Shown here one piece after another: positions 47,580 through 59,396 of a DNA stretch of 64,000 nt. Numbering within the stretch: the first letter of the stretch is position 1; each line of letters opens with the position of its first letter. A program made the translations under genes and the position numbers. This DNA comes from Cryptomeria japonica (lineage: Eukaryota; Streptophyta; Pinopsida; Cupressales; Cupressaceae), in contig NC_081414.1 in the NCBI RefSeq assembly GCF_030272615.1, positions 915,193,648 through 915,257,647 on the forward strand. Reading direction: 5' to 3'. The notes below the pieces were generated by a model. That model was not told where the DNA came from. It saw nothing but the letters and a program-made list of their open reading frames with translations, and searched no databases.

Positions 47580-48414
47580 ATTAGAGTGTCATTGGTTTGC
47601 CAATTGAGAGAAATTTGATGCTATTTGGGGTTGTGTATTTTGGAGCTTTCTATTGTAGGTTATTATTGAAGCTTAATGGGTCAAATATGAGGTTATCATT
47701 GGATTAAGAAGGTCCAAGAAAGTCATTTTTTCCTTTTATTTCATCCAAATTGGACTTCAAAGGCCAAATCTAGAGGCATTTGAAGTTTGAAGCAGTGACG
47801 AAAATTTTCCAAAAATTATAATTTTGTAGACAATTTTCAAATATTGATATCTCACTCATCTGGACTCCATTTGTCAAGAAATTGCTTTTGTTGTGGGGTA
47901 GAATTTCGTGATTTGTATAGTGGTGTAGGATTTTTCTAATTTTCGGATACAGGTTGTTTTGAAATCATGAAATCCCAATTTTTACAACTTTGGAGGCTTC
48001 GTTTGGGCTCATATGGACTCCTTTTCAAGTGCCATTTTTTTGAAAGTGCATAAATTTTTGTCTACTTTCATAATCTGCCATTTGTTTGCAATGATTTTGA
48101 GTAGAAATTGCAGTTTCAATATTTGGTCATTTTTTTGCCTATTTGGTACTTGTATTTTGCTTGGATCACAGTTTAGATCACTAGCAGTATTTGTTGAAGT
48201 CTCTTATATCTCAATTTGAGAAGTTGTAGAATTTAAATCAGAAATCCACCTTTCCTTGTTTTGCAAGTGGCTCATTGTACACACACTAAGTATAAAGTGC
48301 CAAATTATCATTTTTTTTTTTTGGGGGGGGGGGGGTTTATTGATTGAGTAATTTGGGGGGGTGTCTTGTTTGATTGTGCCTCTCTCTATCTTATGTTTTT
48401 TCCTTTTTGATACT
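47580..48414 (+). other. Leader of element J
   Basis: About 835 bases without convincing coding. The stretch is T-rich and contains a run of 12 T followed by 13 G at 48311-48335, and a second G run at 48355-48360. Confidence 0.6.
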
Positions 48415-50426
48415 ATGGGTTCTCCTAAGTTTCCTCTCTTAACTCCACATAATTATGCTACTTGTAAATTTGATGCATGGAGTAAACTTATGGAAAAAGG
48501 ACTAACTCATTATATTGATGGAACTATTGTTTCTCCTGTTGATCCTAAGGCTGATCCTATTGGTCACTTTGATTGGCTCACTAAAAATATCATGGAAATT
48601 GGTACCTTGAAAGTATGTATCATAGGATCTCATTTTTCATATTGATAAATGTACTCTAATCAAGGATGCTTGGCAAAAGTTTCGAGACTTGTATGGTCAA
48701 GTTGATGAGATTAGGGGATATCAAATTGATAGTGATCTCACCATGTTAGATCCCAAGAACTTTGATACTATACAAGACTATGTCACTAAGGAAAAATATT
48801 TGAGGGCACAACTCAAGGATTGTGGCATTGATAAGGAGGATACTCAATTGATCTTGAATTTGATTGGAAAGCTTCCATAAGAATATGTAGGATTTGTTTC
48901 TAGTTTCCAAACCCATAGGATGACAATGAGTTGAAGCTACAAAATGCCTACATTTGATGCTTTCGCTGAAATGTTGATGATGGAATAAACTAAGTTGATA
49001 AGCATGGGAATTATTAAGGCTTCTAAGTCTCAAGCATTAGTGGAAAATCAAGGGAACAAAGGAAATCAAGGAAAGGAAAACTCAAACAAGAAGAAATGGC
49101 AATAAAAAGCCTAAGGACAAAGAATCACCTTCTCCACAACAAGGAGATTCATCCTCTTCCAAGAGGGACAATTAACCTAAGAGGGAGAGACATACTTGTG
49201 CCTATTGTAAAAAGGTTGGTCATGAGGAGGGTCATTGCCATTCTAAGAATATTGATGAGCTCACACATATCCTCAAAAAGCATAACATTGATTTGTCTAA
49301 TGCCTACAAGAAGGATAATTCATAAACTTCTACTTCCTCACAATCAAAAGGAAAAGGGAAAGCATTTGTGGCTTCTACAAGTGGGAAAACTCACTCTTTT
49401 AGGACAAGAAAAGGAAAAGCTCTTTGTGCTACTAAAAGTTATGATTCGAGGAGATGGCTTCTAGATTCAAGAGCTTCTCATCATATGGCATCTTTGCAAT
49501 CGATGTTCTCTTCATTTGAGCCTTGCACCATGCCGCAAATTTTGATTGGCAATCATACATACATGGATGTGATTAGGAAAAGATCTATTTACATTAGGGA
49601 TAAATCCTTTAATGATGTTTTGTGTGTACCTCACTTGACAAACAATCTCCTTTCCATCTATCAAATCACACATTGCGCAACTAAGAGGATTGTGGATTTC
49701 GCATCTAAGTTATTTTTCATTAGGGACTTGGAGACTAGAGGTATCATTGTGACTGGGGTGGTTGATCATGCATCTCGGTTATATTCCTTTTCAGATTTTG
49801 TTGATGATGATGATTTCACATATGATGATTATACACATGATGATCACACTTCTTGTAATGGTTCAAATTTTGAAGAGAACTTTGGGTGCTTGAACTTGGG
49901 GATTCTCACATGTGACCCCATTCTTGAGCCTTGTGTTTTATCTCCTCCTATTGATATCACATCACCTATTGTACCTGATGATGTAGATAGTGTGATAGTT
50001 TTGCCTTCACGTGATTCAGTGTAGCATGATATTTCATGTCTTCCAGCTTCAATTTCATGGGATGACTACTTGAAAGACATTGTAGGTTTATTTATGGAGT
50101 CCTACATTGCAGATTTGGGAGACATCATTGATTATATTAATCTTCTCTTTGATGAATATGATCCTTCTTCAATTGTTGCAAGGGAACACTCTGACCCTCT
50201 TGTTCATTCTCTCCATGATCATTCTTTCGAGGTTGACATGATTGTGGATACTTATGTACATCAGTTGGAGGAGGTCTCTTTATCTTCTGAGGAGACATAT
50301 GAGTCTTTGGGACATATTCTACATCCATCTCCACTAGATCTTGGAGTGCCTTTTTCATTAGTGTGGAACAGTTTACCCCCTTTGGAGGGGATATCTTTTA
50401 GCATCGACATAGGGACACTTGAGTAG
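48415..50426 (+). pseudogene. J gag-protease protein with acidic C-terminal extension
   Basis: The ATG at 48415 gives MGSPKFPLLTPHNYATCKFD, a UBN2-like Gag start. Gag continues (FHIDKCTLIKDAWQKFRDLY) after a two-base loss near 48613. The CCHC knuckle CAYCKKVGHEEGHC lies near 49198-49240. A protease-like stretch LLDSRASHHMASL (from about 49459) follows, where the usual catalytic DSG reads DSR, so activity is doubtful. A conserved downstream part (DVLCVPHLTNNLLSIYQ) follows. Instead of integrase the frame continues for about 220 residues rich in Asp, Ser and Thr (FVDDDDFTYDDYTHDDHTS) and ends at 50426. Stops include those near 48622, 49082, 49172, 49323 and 50022. The tail is not recognised. 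Confidence 0.82.
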
Positions 50427-50915
50427 TTTTCATAGATTCCTTTCATCATGAGTTTTTTTCATACATCTTCCCTTCATGATTGGGGAGACTTCATGGAACC
50501 ACCTTTGATTTTGTTTCTTCCTAAGGGGAGGAATATTGTTCGACATTCTTGGAGTATTTTCTTCATTCATTCTCAAGCTTCTATCATTGGTGCATATTCT
50601 CCATTGAGGGGGGGCTTCCTAGCTTCTCTTCTTCTCTCATATGGGGGGAATTTTTCCTCAAGTGGGGTTTTGTTCCTCACATACTTCTATGAGAGTTCTT
50701 TATATCTAGTTTTCATCTCTCTTTTGGGGGAGAGTTTTTTCCCATTGGGTTTTGTCTCTCTTTCCCCACTTTGTGAGAGATTTCATTGCATTGGTTTGCA
50801 TGCATTTGCATTTATACATGGTTACTTGACATGGCCTTGTAGTTGGGACCCATCTTGCATTGCTTAGTTGCATTGTAGACTTAAGTGCATTCCCCTAAGT
50901 TGCACTTAAGGGGGG
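50427..50915 (+). other. 3' untranslated part and purine tract of J
   Basis: No convincing gene. It ends with a 10-bp perfect inverted repeat (CTTAAGTGCA at 50880-50889 and TGCACTTAAG at 50901-50910). The right arm runs into the purine tract AAGGGGG just before the 3' LTR. Confidence 0.7.
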
Positions 50916-51379
50916 TGTTGGTGTAATTATTTATTCATGTTGGATATTATTACACCTTACTTAAGTTTACTTAGGAAATGCATTTCATAGTAGTTTGGGT
51001 ATGAGACACTTGGGTGTTTGTGTCACATTGGGACAATATGTGTAAGAGAATTTCCACCTTTTATGGTGTGATCTTGTTACTACTCTATCATATCCACTTA
51101 TTGTGGAGTGATAATTCCACCTTTGATGGGTGATCCACCTCATGTGGAATATTTTATTGTTTCTCCTACCTAGCACACCTATTTCCTACTTACCCTTGTT
51201 TCTTATTGATCCACATGTCATGTTTGTGTACTCACATATCCATATAGCCTTGCCTATATATGCAGGCTCATATTCATTGTATGTAACAATGATTGATGAT
51301 CCAGTTGATTAGTATTTTCATCTTGATAGAATATAGTTTATTCCTATTATCTATTTTGTTCTCTTTTATTTGTGCTTTC
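50916..51379 (+). repeat. 3' LTR of J, first part
   Basis: It aligns with 47075-47530 of the 5' LTR (TGTTGGTGTAATTATTTATTC). It stops at 51379 where K is inserted, in CTTTC. Confidence 0.92.
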
Positions 51380-52000
51380 TGTATATGGTGAAAATGGATA
51401 CAACAATGTTGAATGACTAAATGAATTCAACCACAAAACCATAGCCTAACAACAACAAAGATCCACCATAACATATGAAGATTACCTAAGACAATACAAA
51501 TCAAATGAAATCACAAAGATTATACCATCACATGTCCAATAGGGTTTGGATCACCATTCTTCCTATCTCCATTGATCTTGCTTGATATATTTACTCTCAG
51601 ATTTTATGTGTGCACAAGAGCTCAACAAAGAAGGGAAATGTGGTTGCAAGTAGGATCGCCTATGTTCAAAAGCGTAGTGTAGTCAAGTAGTCAATGTGGG
51701 CTTTGATAATGAAGGAAGCATCTCCTTATATAGAAGACACTATATGAAATGGAGGGATAAGATTGAGAGGTGTAAAAGGAGGTTGACTATGATTAGAGGG
51801 TAGGTAAAAGAAATAATAAAATAATGAAAGGGATAGGTAGTGTATGAATTAAGAGATGAATGATATGTGTCATGGGTAGAAAAGGTTAATGAATTAATTA
51901 AATAAACAAAGATTTATTTCATTAATAGAAGAATTAAGCTTAGATAATTAAATAAATAAAATATTTATTTAATTAGACTGGACAATTTTGGGTGTCTACA
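51380..52000 (-). repeat. 3' LTR of element K
   Basis: This 621-bp LTR runs on the minus strand from TGTAGACACCC to TTCACCATATACA. Minus-strand TATATAAGG (51732-51724) is a good TATA box. It has two AT-rich palindromes (about 51890-51975) where the other LTR has five. Confidence 0.93.
51724..51732 (-). promoter_or_regulatory. TATA box in K LTR
   Basis: TATATAAGG on the minus strand; the same word is at 62313-62305 in the 5' LTR, where it would drive the element. Confidence 0.7.
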
Positions 52001-52014
52001 TTTTGCCCGTCTTT
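52001..52014 (-). other. Polypurine tract of element K
   Basis: The minus strand reads CTCAAAGACGGGCAAAA immediately before the LTR start TGTAGACACC, a purine tract common in plant Tat/Athila-type elements. Confidence 0.8.
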
Positions 52015-52740
52015 GAGATAATGCAGCTTGTCCCGTTGTTTCAAAGAAGATAAGATGAACTGATACAGAGTTGCCCCAAGATCGGAATGATATGCCCCCT
52101 TGAGAGATTGGATGAAAATGTGTAAAAAGACCATAGACAATCTTATGATAAGAAAGAAAGGCTAGAAAGGACTGACCAGATAAAGTGATAGAGTCACAAG
52201 ATAATGAAGACTGACACGGGAGACCCGGGTTAGGGCTAGGGAATACATCCTCATTGTCATCCACACATTCAAGAGATCAGAGTGCAGAGCAAGAATAGAG
52301 CAGGACAGTCAACAGCGATGGCATTGGTGCATAGATTCAATCGCATTTGCCAATTTCAAAGGCCAGTGGATGTAGGAGAGCTAGTGAGTACCGCAAAACC
52401 TCCTTGTACTTTGTCGCAATAAATATTGTCATAAATGTATGCTAGGTAGCACATTTAAAGCATTTTAGAATATGTCAGACAAGGTCAAAAAATGTCAAGG
52501 CACGTTTGCATCATGAATGCGTATTTATGTCTTCAAGGTTGAATCGACAGTTTTGTGATGAATATACGCTGTTGATTGGATAAGCCGCTGAGAGGATACA
52601 CTCAAGCAGGTCCTCAAGGGAAGAATAGGAAAGTAGATAGGGCTAGGATTGACAATTCTGTAATAGAACATATATTGCCAATTAGGAAAATACTCAAGAG
52701 GATACACTCAAGTAGAGGCCCTGGGATAGGATAGATCGAG
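52015..52740. other. K 3' region without recognised genes
   Basis: No convincing coding on either strand. It contains two copies of GAGAGGATACACTCAAG or AAGAGGATACACTCAAG (about 52590-52607 and 52696-52713), a partial duplication just ahead of the hairpin array. Confidence 0.5.
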
Positions 52741-52989
52741 GCACTTTGTGATGAACAGTGAGTACCAATACATAGTACTTTGTGATGAATAGGGAGTACT
52801 AAAAAGAGAAGCACTTTGTGATGAACAGGGAGTGCAAATATGAGCAGCACTTTGTGATGAACAGGAAGTGCAAGAACACGTAGTACTTTGTGATGAATAG
52901 GGAGTACCACTAGGATAGAAGCAACACTTTGTGATGAACAATGAGTGTCACTAGGATAGAAGCAACACTTTTTGATGAACAGTGAATGC
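52741..52989. repeat. Seven-unit tandem hairpin array
   Basis: Seven spaced copies of the core TTTGTGATGAA.AG.G are each bracketed by 5-base arms that pair. The arms are GTACT/AGTAC at 52775-52799 and 52883-52907, GCACT/AGTGC at 52811-52835 and 52847-52871, and ACACT/AGTGT at 52924-52948. The first (52741-52765) has one mismatched pair and the last (52965-52989) is decayed. Spacers are of varying length (9 to 16 bases). On the minus strand it reads as repeated LPVHHKVL peptide, probably by chance. Confidence 0.9.
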
Positions 52990-53031
52990 CACTATGACTG
53001 ACATGATTGATTTTCTTGATTACAGGAGTAC

Positions 53032-53585
53032 TTGCCTATGTTGGAGTCGCGAGAAAGATTCCCGTCGATGCAGAGATTACGACCAGAGTTGACAACCGAG
53101 GACCAAGATGTGATTGAGGCTATGGGATTGAGACAAATTTTGTATGTGCCTGAGTTTTGGGAGAACATGGGTTTCCTGACTACACTGGCGAAGAGGTGGC
53201 ACTCTGAGACTTGCACTTTTCATTTGCCGATGGGGGAGATGATAGTCACCCTGGAGGATGTATCAGGATTCTGTGGATATCGATCAATGGGGAGTTGATT
53301 CCATATGATCAAGATAGAGACAAGGATGCCCTTAGATGAGTGTTCTAGGATCCGAGACTGGAGATGAGGGTGGGACATATGGCATGGGATACCATGACAT
53401 GGACAGGATTAGCACTACCAACAGTGTTGGCAGGAATTATCAGTGGGTTCCTCTATCTGGATAGGGCGACACGAGGGGTGGATACAGAGGACACAAGGGC
53501 CAAGAGAGATGATCTTGGGGTGGTCCCTTCTAGGGCTCAGACTCCATCGAGGCCAACCGGCTCTGAGGGAGGGAGTTCATCATAG
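53032..53585 (+). pseudogene. Plant mobile domain (PMD)-like fragment, opposite to K gag
   Basis: The frame from 53032 (ATG at 53038, MLESRERFPSMQRLRPELTT) contains FWENMGFLTTLAKRWHSET, then TFHLPMGEMIVTLEDVSGF. That is the hallmark of the plant mobile domain, seen in MAIN/MAIL-type proteins and in ORFs carried by plant transposons. A frameshift near 53270 moves the continuation (INGELIPYDQDRDKDALR) to another frame with stops. A further open part runs 53364-53585 (MAWDTMTWTGLALPTVLAG). The ORF is on the plus strand while K is on the minus strand. Directly before it TTTTCTTGATTACAG/G (53010-53026) looks like a plant 3' splice site, so it may be a captured exon. It is truncated and not functional. 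Confidence 0.65.
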
Positions 53586-55295
53586 CCATAGAGGGCTCCC
53601 TATGTATCAGTATTGTACCATTTTTGTATGATGATGTAGACACCTGCGAGTGATTGTAGCCATATGATTTTGACATCATTGTATCATGACACTTTATATA
53701 TATATGAGATGATTCATCTTTACGGCAGCTATATGCATGTGTACCTATGTGATGAGATGTTCTTATGTGATGCTTATGATATGGATGCAAATATGTATAT
53801 GATGCAATGCAATATATATATTTTTTTGTTCTTTTATGTTTTATATGTGTATGCATGATGCAAATGTGAATGTATGTAATGCAAATGAATATGATAATGC
53901 AAATGTAAATTGTGCTAATAGGTGTTGTGTGCAGGATGTGATGCAGTTGTGATATCTATATGTATGTATGAAATGCTTATATGTGGTAATGCAGGTGCAA
54001 CTACATGAAATGAAAATGTTTTTGGTGTGTCATTATACTCAATCATGTGATAGCAGGCTACATAGACTTGAGAAGGATGATGGAAGTCAATCAAGAAAGG
54101 GGGATGGAAGATAGAAGATATGAAAGTGAAAGGAGCTTCTTGTGCGTTATCATCATTGAGCTTTATTATGGCAAGTAGGTTATGACAATCAAGGCATATG
54201 TTCGACCTAGAAAGTCATTGTACCTGTTTGCATGGAGATAAGATAGTCTCAAACAAGGAATGCCTGAGTTCATACTAGACTCTCAGTGTCCTCATATCCT
54301 TGAACAAATCATAGCATTACTAAGAGACAATTCATAGACAGCAAATTAAAATAGGTGATGATACCCCATCCTCACCTTTCTAGTCAAAGACATCTTGGAG
54401 ATAGAATCTCTAGTCAAAGACATCCCGGAAAAGCTAAAAGACATGTCACCAAAAGATAAAAATCAAAATAAAACCAAGACTTGACACCAAAATTCATTGT
54501 AGTCCTCAAGTTTAGTGTCTCTTGTCACTTGTATAAGTCTTATTTGATTGTGGTCACAATGTTTACTTTCACAAAAAGGATAGATAGCACTGAACCATAT
54601 GTTTTCTAAGTCTGCTGAAAGATTTGATTTGTTGAAGCCCATTGTTGCTTCTATGTCTCATCTGAAACTGACTGATTCCATGAAACTGATACTTTATTGT
54701 GAAGAAGATGGGACTTTATTGTGGATTGGCGATGCGAGTGCTGCTTTATTGTAGATTGTGCACAAATAGACTGAAGAAGATTGGAAGAAACTGTGCTCCT
54801 CAAAACATGTGATGTTCTCAGTTCCACACCCATCACTAGACATAGGATTTGCCTTAGCCACAAATAGGAGCTGATTTATTATGGATGGAAAGGGGTGAAA
54901 AGGAATGTTATTATGAATAGCTAACCAATCTTAGGTAGATCAATAACAAGCTATGATGGGAATGGGTAAGTTTATTATGAACGAATAGGTTGTGAGTGTG
55001 TGCAAAGTGAAAGGATGAAATGGAATCCTGAAGGAGGGAGGAGCAATGTCTCTATGCATGGTGCTAGTGACCCAATTTTCACCATGGTACTTGCCCAGGG
55101 CACCACCGAAGTGGTTTTCACTATTGGACGAAATGTTTTTCTTTACTTTTTTTTATTTTTCAATTTTTTTTGTGTCACAAGGCACCTGTTTGCCAGGTTT
55201 TCACCAAGTAATGATTTTTTATGTTTTTATTATTTTTTTTGTATTTTGAATTTTTTGAATTTTTTTGTTTTTTTGAATTAGGATACTCTGAAGAG
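53586..55295. other. K 3' region, non-coding
   Basis: About 1.7 kb with no gene I can support. It holds an AT-rich stretch of short ATG-CAAATG and ATATAT repeats (53690-53980) and T-rich runs of 8-10 bases (55140-55280). On the K strand this is 3' of the polyprotein. Confidence 0.5.
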
Positions 55296-58200
55296 CTATG
55301 TGTGAAACCTGCAAAGGTGCATGTTGTTGATAGGATCCTCCAAAGGTTCACCTTCTGTAGTTGAGAGATGATATGCCCCAGATCCATATGCTGCTATAAT
55401 GATGTAAGGACCAAGCCAATTTGGTTTGAACTTGCCCTTCTTTTCTCTGTCTTGCTGATTTTTGGGGTTTTCTCTGAGAACCAAATCAGCTACCTCAAAT
55501 GTGTGAGGCTTGACTTTATGATTGTAACTGCATTGTTCCTTGACTGAATGATGTGTAGCTTGAGTGACTATCTTCCTTGATAAAGGAACTGAGATAGAAT
55601 TACTAGTGTGTGGACTATGTAGGCCCATATGCATGTCACCTGAAGAAGTTTGGGCATCACTGATAGAAAAGTCCTTCGAGGAAGCTCCATTAAAGGTCCA
55701 TGATGTATCACTAGAAGGAAATGGATGTGTGAAACAAGTGGATGAGTGATGAAGGCTTGTGATTGCGAAAAGAAGTGAGAGTAGGATAGAATGATGGAGA
55801 CTTAGGATCAAAAAGTATGCTTTTTGACTTGAAATTTTAGAACTTTTGCCCCCAATTATTTTGATATTAGGGGAGATCAACTCTTTCTCTTTTTTCTTCA
55901 TAGGATTTGTATCCTTGACTTTGATTTTTTCAAAGTCCAATAGCTTTTGATTTTGATTTGGACTAAAGTACTTTTCTTTATTTTTGACTTTTAGATTTTT
56001 CTTTTCAAGTCTTGATTTTTCATCCCTAATGAGTAAGGGTTTTTGTGATTCTTGTTGATCCAAGTCTGGAAGTGGAGTGGAAATGGAATGAGTGGATGAA
56101 ATGGTAAATCTATGTGAGTTCTCAAGAGGGTTGGCAATACACTCAATAGATTCTTCATTGGAATCACTCTTATGACTATTGATATCAAGAGATGCTTGCA
56201 CCACTAGAGGAGTTTTGCATTTAGACTTAGTAGCCACAACACTAGGTGGTTCATACCCAATTCCTTGCAAATTATTTATAGATTGTTCTTGCTGACTGAA
56301 TACCTTAGGAGATAGTGGGAGTTGATCAACATGAAAGATATACTCACCACATCCTGGGTCTTTAATCTTGAATTTTTCTTTGAGCTCTACTTGTTTGGAT
56401 GTAGAAGCTTTTAAGGATTCGGGATCCACATATGCTGATGAAGGAACAACTTCGTGATTGACTGGGATTGTTATTTCTGATTGAGGTTGCAGATTGTTGC
56501 AATATATGAATGGATTTGGATCCGCTTTGACGGTCACTTCAACTCCATTGTGTGGAAACTTGATACATCGATGATATGTAGATGGGACTGCCCTCATTTC
56601 ATGAATCCAAGGATGTCCTAGCAATATGTTGTATGTGAGATTAAGGTCTAGGACTTGACAAACCACATCCTTCGTAACTGGCCCAACTCTGAGAGGCAAG
56701 GTAACTATGCCTTTGGATGAATGCTCTTCATCATCATATGCCTTGATGGTAATTTTGTTTGTAGAATTCATAGCTTTATCAGAATATCCCAATTGTTTAA
56801 TAATGCTCAATGTACAAATGTTTAGACCTGCTCCTCCATCTATCAGAACTCATTTTATTCGATGTTTGTGTATGAAGGCTTCAATGTGTAAAGGTGCGTT
56901 ATGTGGCTAACTTATGGAGGCATCATCAGCTTCTGTGAAAGTAAGGGAGTGTGGAATGGAAAGGTATCCCACCATGGCTTGAAACTGGTCCACATTCAGA
57001 TTAGTAGGGACAACAGTGTCTCTCAAGATTTTATCAAGAATGGCTTTATGTGCAGGGGATATGCATAAGAGCTCAAGGATGGAGATGAGCGCAGGTGTCT
57101 TCCCTAACTGTTCTACAAGATCATACTTAGGCTTAGTTGATGAAGAAGTGGTGTTTTGAGCTGGAGCATCTTGCAAAGTGAATTTACCTCAATGGGTTGT
57201 AACATGACATTCAGAGGTAGGTTCGGAAGAAGATCCAATGCCTTTCACAATGATCTTGGGTCTCTGGGTAGAATTCTCAAGGGTTTTGTCCTTGATGATA
57301 ATGGTAGAGACATAATTGTCCATCGAGATGTGATTGATGGTTGAATCATAGTTATAAGATGCTCTAGTATAGTTGGTTTGGTCATCTGTGGCTATAGCTT
57401 TTCCCTTGTCATGCTTTGGGAATGGTTCCTTAAACATCTCATGTTCTTGATTGGATGAGTGTCCTTCAATCTCAATGTCACCTCTATCAATGAGATCTTG
57501 TATGATGTTCTTCAATTGATGCCAATTTCCTGTCTTATGACCCTTGCTCTTATGAAATTCACAATATTCATCATCATTCCACCAATTTGGTTTAACCTTT
57601 GGTTCATATGGAGGAAAATCTAGAATAGTGATTACCTTGTTTGCCACTAGCTTTTTGAAAACTGACACAAGTGGTTCTACCAATGGAGTGTACTTCCTTC
57701 ATGATTTAGAAGTTGTTTGAGTATTCACCTGATTTGATCTAGAAAAAATGAATTTGGGTCACACTATATTGGCATCAACAACACCATCATTGAATGTGTT
57801 CTTGTTTTTATTCCAAAATCTTGGCTTGTCTTTTCCTTTAAAGTCATCTTTGTTTTCCTTGAATATCTTAATGACTCCTTGTTCAATTAGGACCTTCTCT
57901 ATTGCTAAGCTTTTTTCAATGACGTCCTTGAAGGTGGACAAACAAGCTTTCCTTAGATCATAGCCAATGTCTTTGTTAACATTTTGGGTGAACATTTCTA
58001 CCATTTGTTTTTGTGGAATTTCACAAGAGCATCTGCTAGCTAGATTCCTCCATCTTTGTAAAAATGATGCAAAAGACTCTCCCTCTTTTTGCTTGGTGTT
58101 GCACAAAGTAGTGACTGATATGTTTGTCTCTATGTTGTATGAGAAATGTTGAATAAATGCCTTTGCTAAGTCACCCCATGACATAATACCAGGTGGAATT

Positions 58201-59396
58201 TGGGAGAACCATTCCATAGCTTGATCACCTAAGCTTTGTGGGAATAATCTCATCAAATATGTCTCTTCTACTGCTACCTCAATGCAGGCTATGAAAAACT
58301 ATCTTATATGTGCCTTAGGATCCCCTTTTCCTCTATACTTATCAAATTTAGGCATCAAAAAGTGTGTAGGAAAAGGAGGAATTGGAATGCTCTTGTCAAA
58401 TGGATAAGGACATATGTCTCTCATTGTATATGTTGGCTTTGGTGTATTTATGTGCTCCATTTTCTTTTGTAAGTCCTCGATTTGTTGCTCCAAATTTTTC
58501 TTAGGTGGAGAGCGACTTCTTGGACCATACCCTATGCTTGAGGCACTAATTGGAGGAGGAGCATGTTGCATATATGGATGATATTGATCATACACATGTT
58601 CATATGGAGGAGGTCTATAGTGATGCTACATATATGGACTACTTGGTATAGATTCATGTTGAGGAATGAAATATCTATTTTGTCCATGTATACCATACTC
58701 TACAGGCATGTCATGTTCTAATGTGTTGCCCCCAAATTTGACATGGGGTTTCCTTGTGTCCAAATTTTGAGCATGCCTTTGAATATCTAATTGCTTTGGT
58801 GGTTGATCCTTAGCATTGATATGTGATTGAGCATATTTCTCTACATAAGACTTCCATAATGGTCTGCGAAGGTGAGTATCATATGCTTGACCATGTGTAT
58901 GTGGGACCTCTAGTTTTTGAAACAAAGATGATGGTCATTCAGGCACAAGATGTGGTCTTCTATTGCCTCCACTATTAGGCCTCCTTTGATCCATGTTGGA
59001 GTGAGGTTGTTGCAAAGGTCGATTTTCCATTATTTCAGACATGTCGAAATCATGAGGTATCTTGGCTCCACTTTGTGCCATCATTTGTAAGAAGTATTGT
59101 CTATCCCTCCTTATTATTTCCTCAACCAATCAATTGAAACGAGAATCCATAATGGATTCTTCCACTTCTACTGAATGTATCAAAAAGTTGTCCATATTGT
59201 CATTGTGTGTATCATTGTTGTTTGCAGTGTCTATGTTCTCAACATTTGGAATGTTTCTATAAGCCTCTATGCCAGGTAATGTAGTATGATCAGAATTGAA
59301 AAAGATATCATTGTCATACTCATAAGAACTCATGTTTGCAGACTCTTGAGCCTCTTTAGTTTCTCTCCTAGATTTTTGAAGACAGGTTTCAACCAT
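55296..59396 (-). pseudogene. K Gag-protease-integrase-tail polyprotein (RT and IN core missing)
   Basis: One frame runs from the ATG at 59396 (MVETCLQKSRRETKEAQES) to 55296, 1,367 codons, with about nine stops but no frameshift. In order: Gag N-terminus, proline-rich linker (58595-58300), retrotransposon Gag core (58256-57759; MEWFSQIPPG, FASFLQRWRNLASRC) and an EYCEFHKSKGHKTGNWHQLK zinc-like motif near 57565. The aspartic protease follows with VLIDGGAGLNICT near 56830 and YNILLGHPWIHEM near 56620. A ~300-residue low-complexity spacer follows with a hydrophobic patch near 55800. The integrase C-terminal domain ends it (LVLRENPKNQQDREKKGKF..NWLGPYII). The last 504 codons (56810-55296) are fully open. 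The RT, RNase H and integrase catalytic parts are absent without loss of frame. Confidence 0.9.

Noticed and set aside
49096-49464. 122-residue frame overlapping J gag
   Set aside because: It is an alternative frame over the Lys-rich knuckle region; the knuckle CAYCKKVGHEEGHC and protease-like part are in the other frame.
52614-52941. Minus-strand repeated-peptide ORFs (LPVHHKVL and others)
   Set aside because: Several frames are open together over the hairpin array, as expected from a tandem repeat with no stop words, not from coding selection.
52741-52989. CRISPR-like spaced repeats
   Set aside because: Units are short hairpins with varying arms and 9-16 base spacers in a plant retroelement; no cas genes and not a prokaryote.
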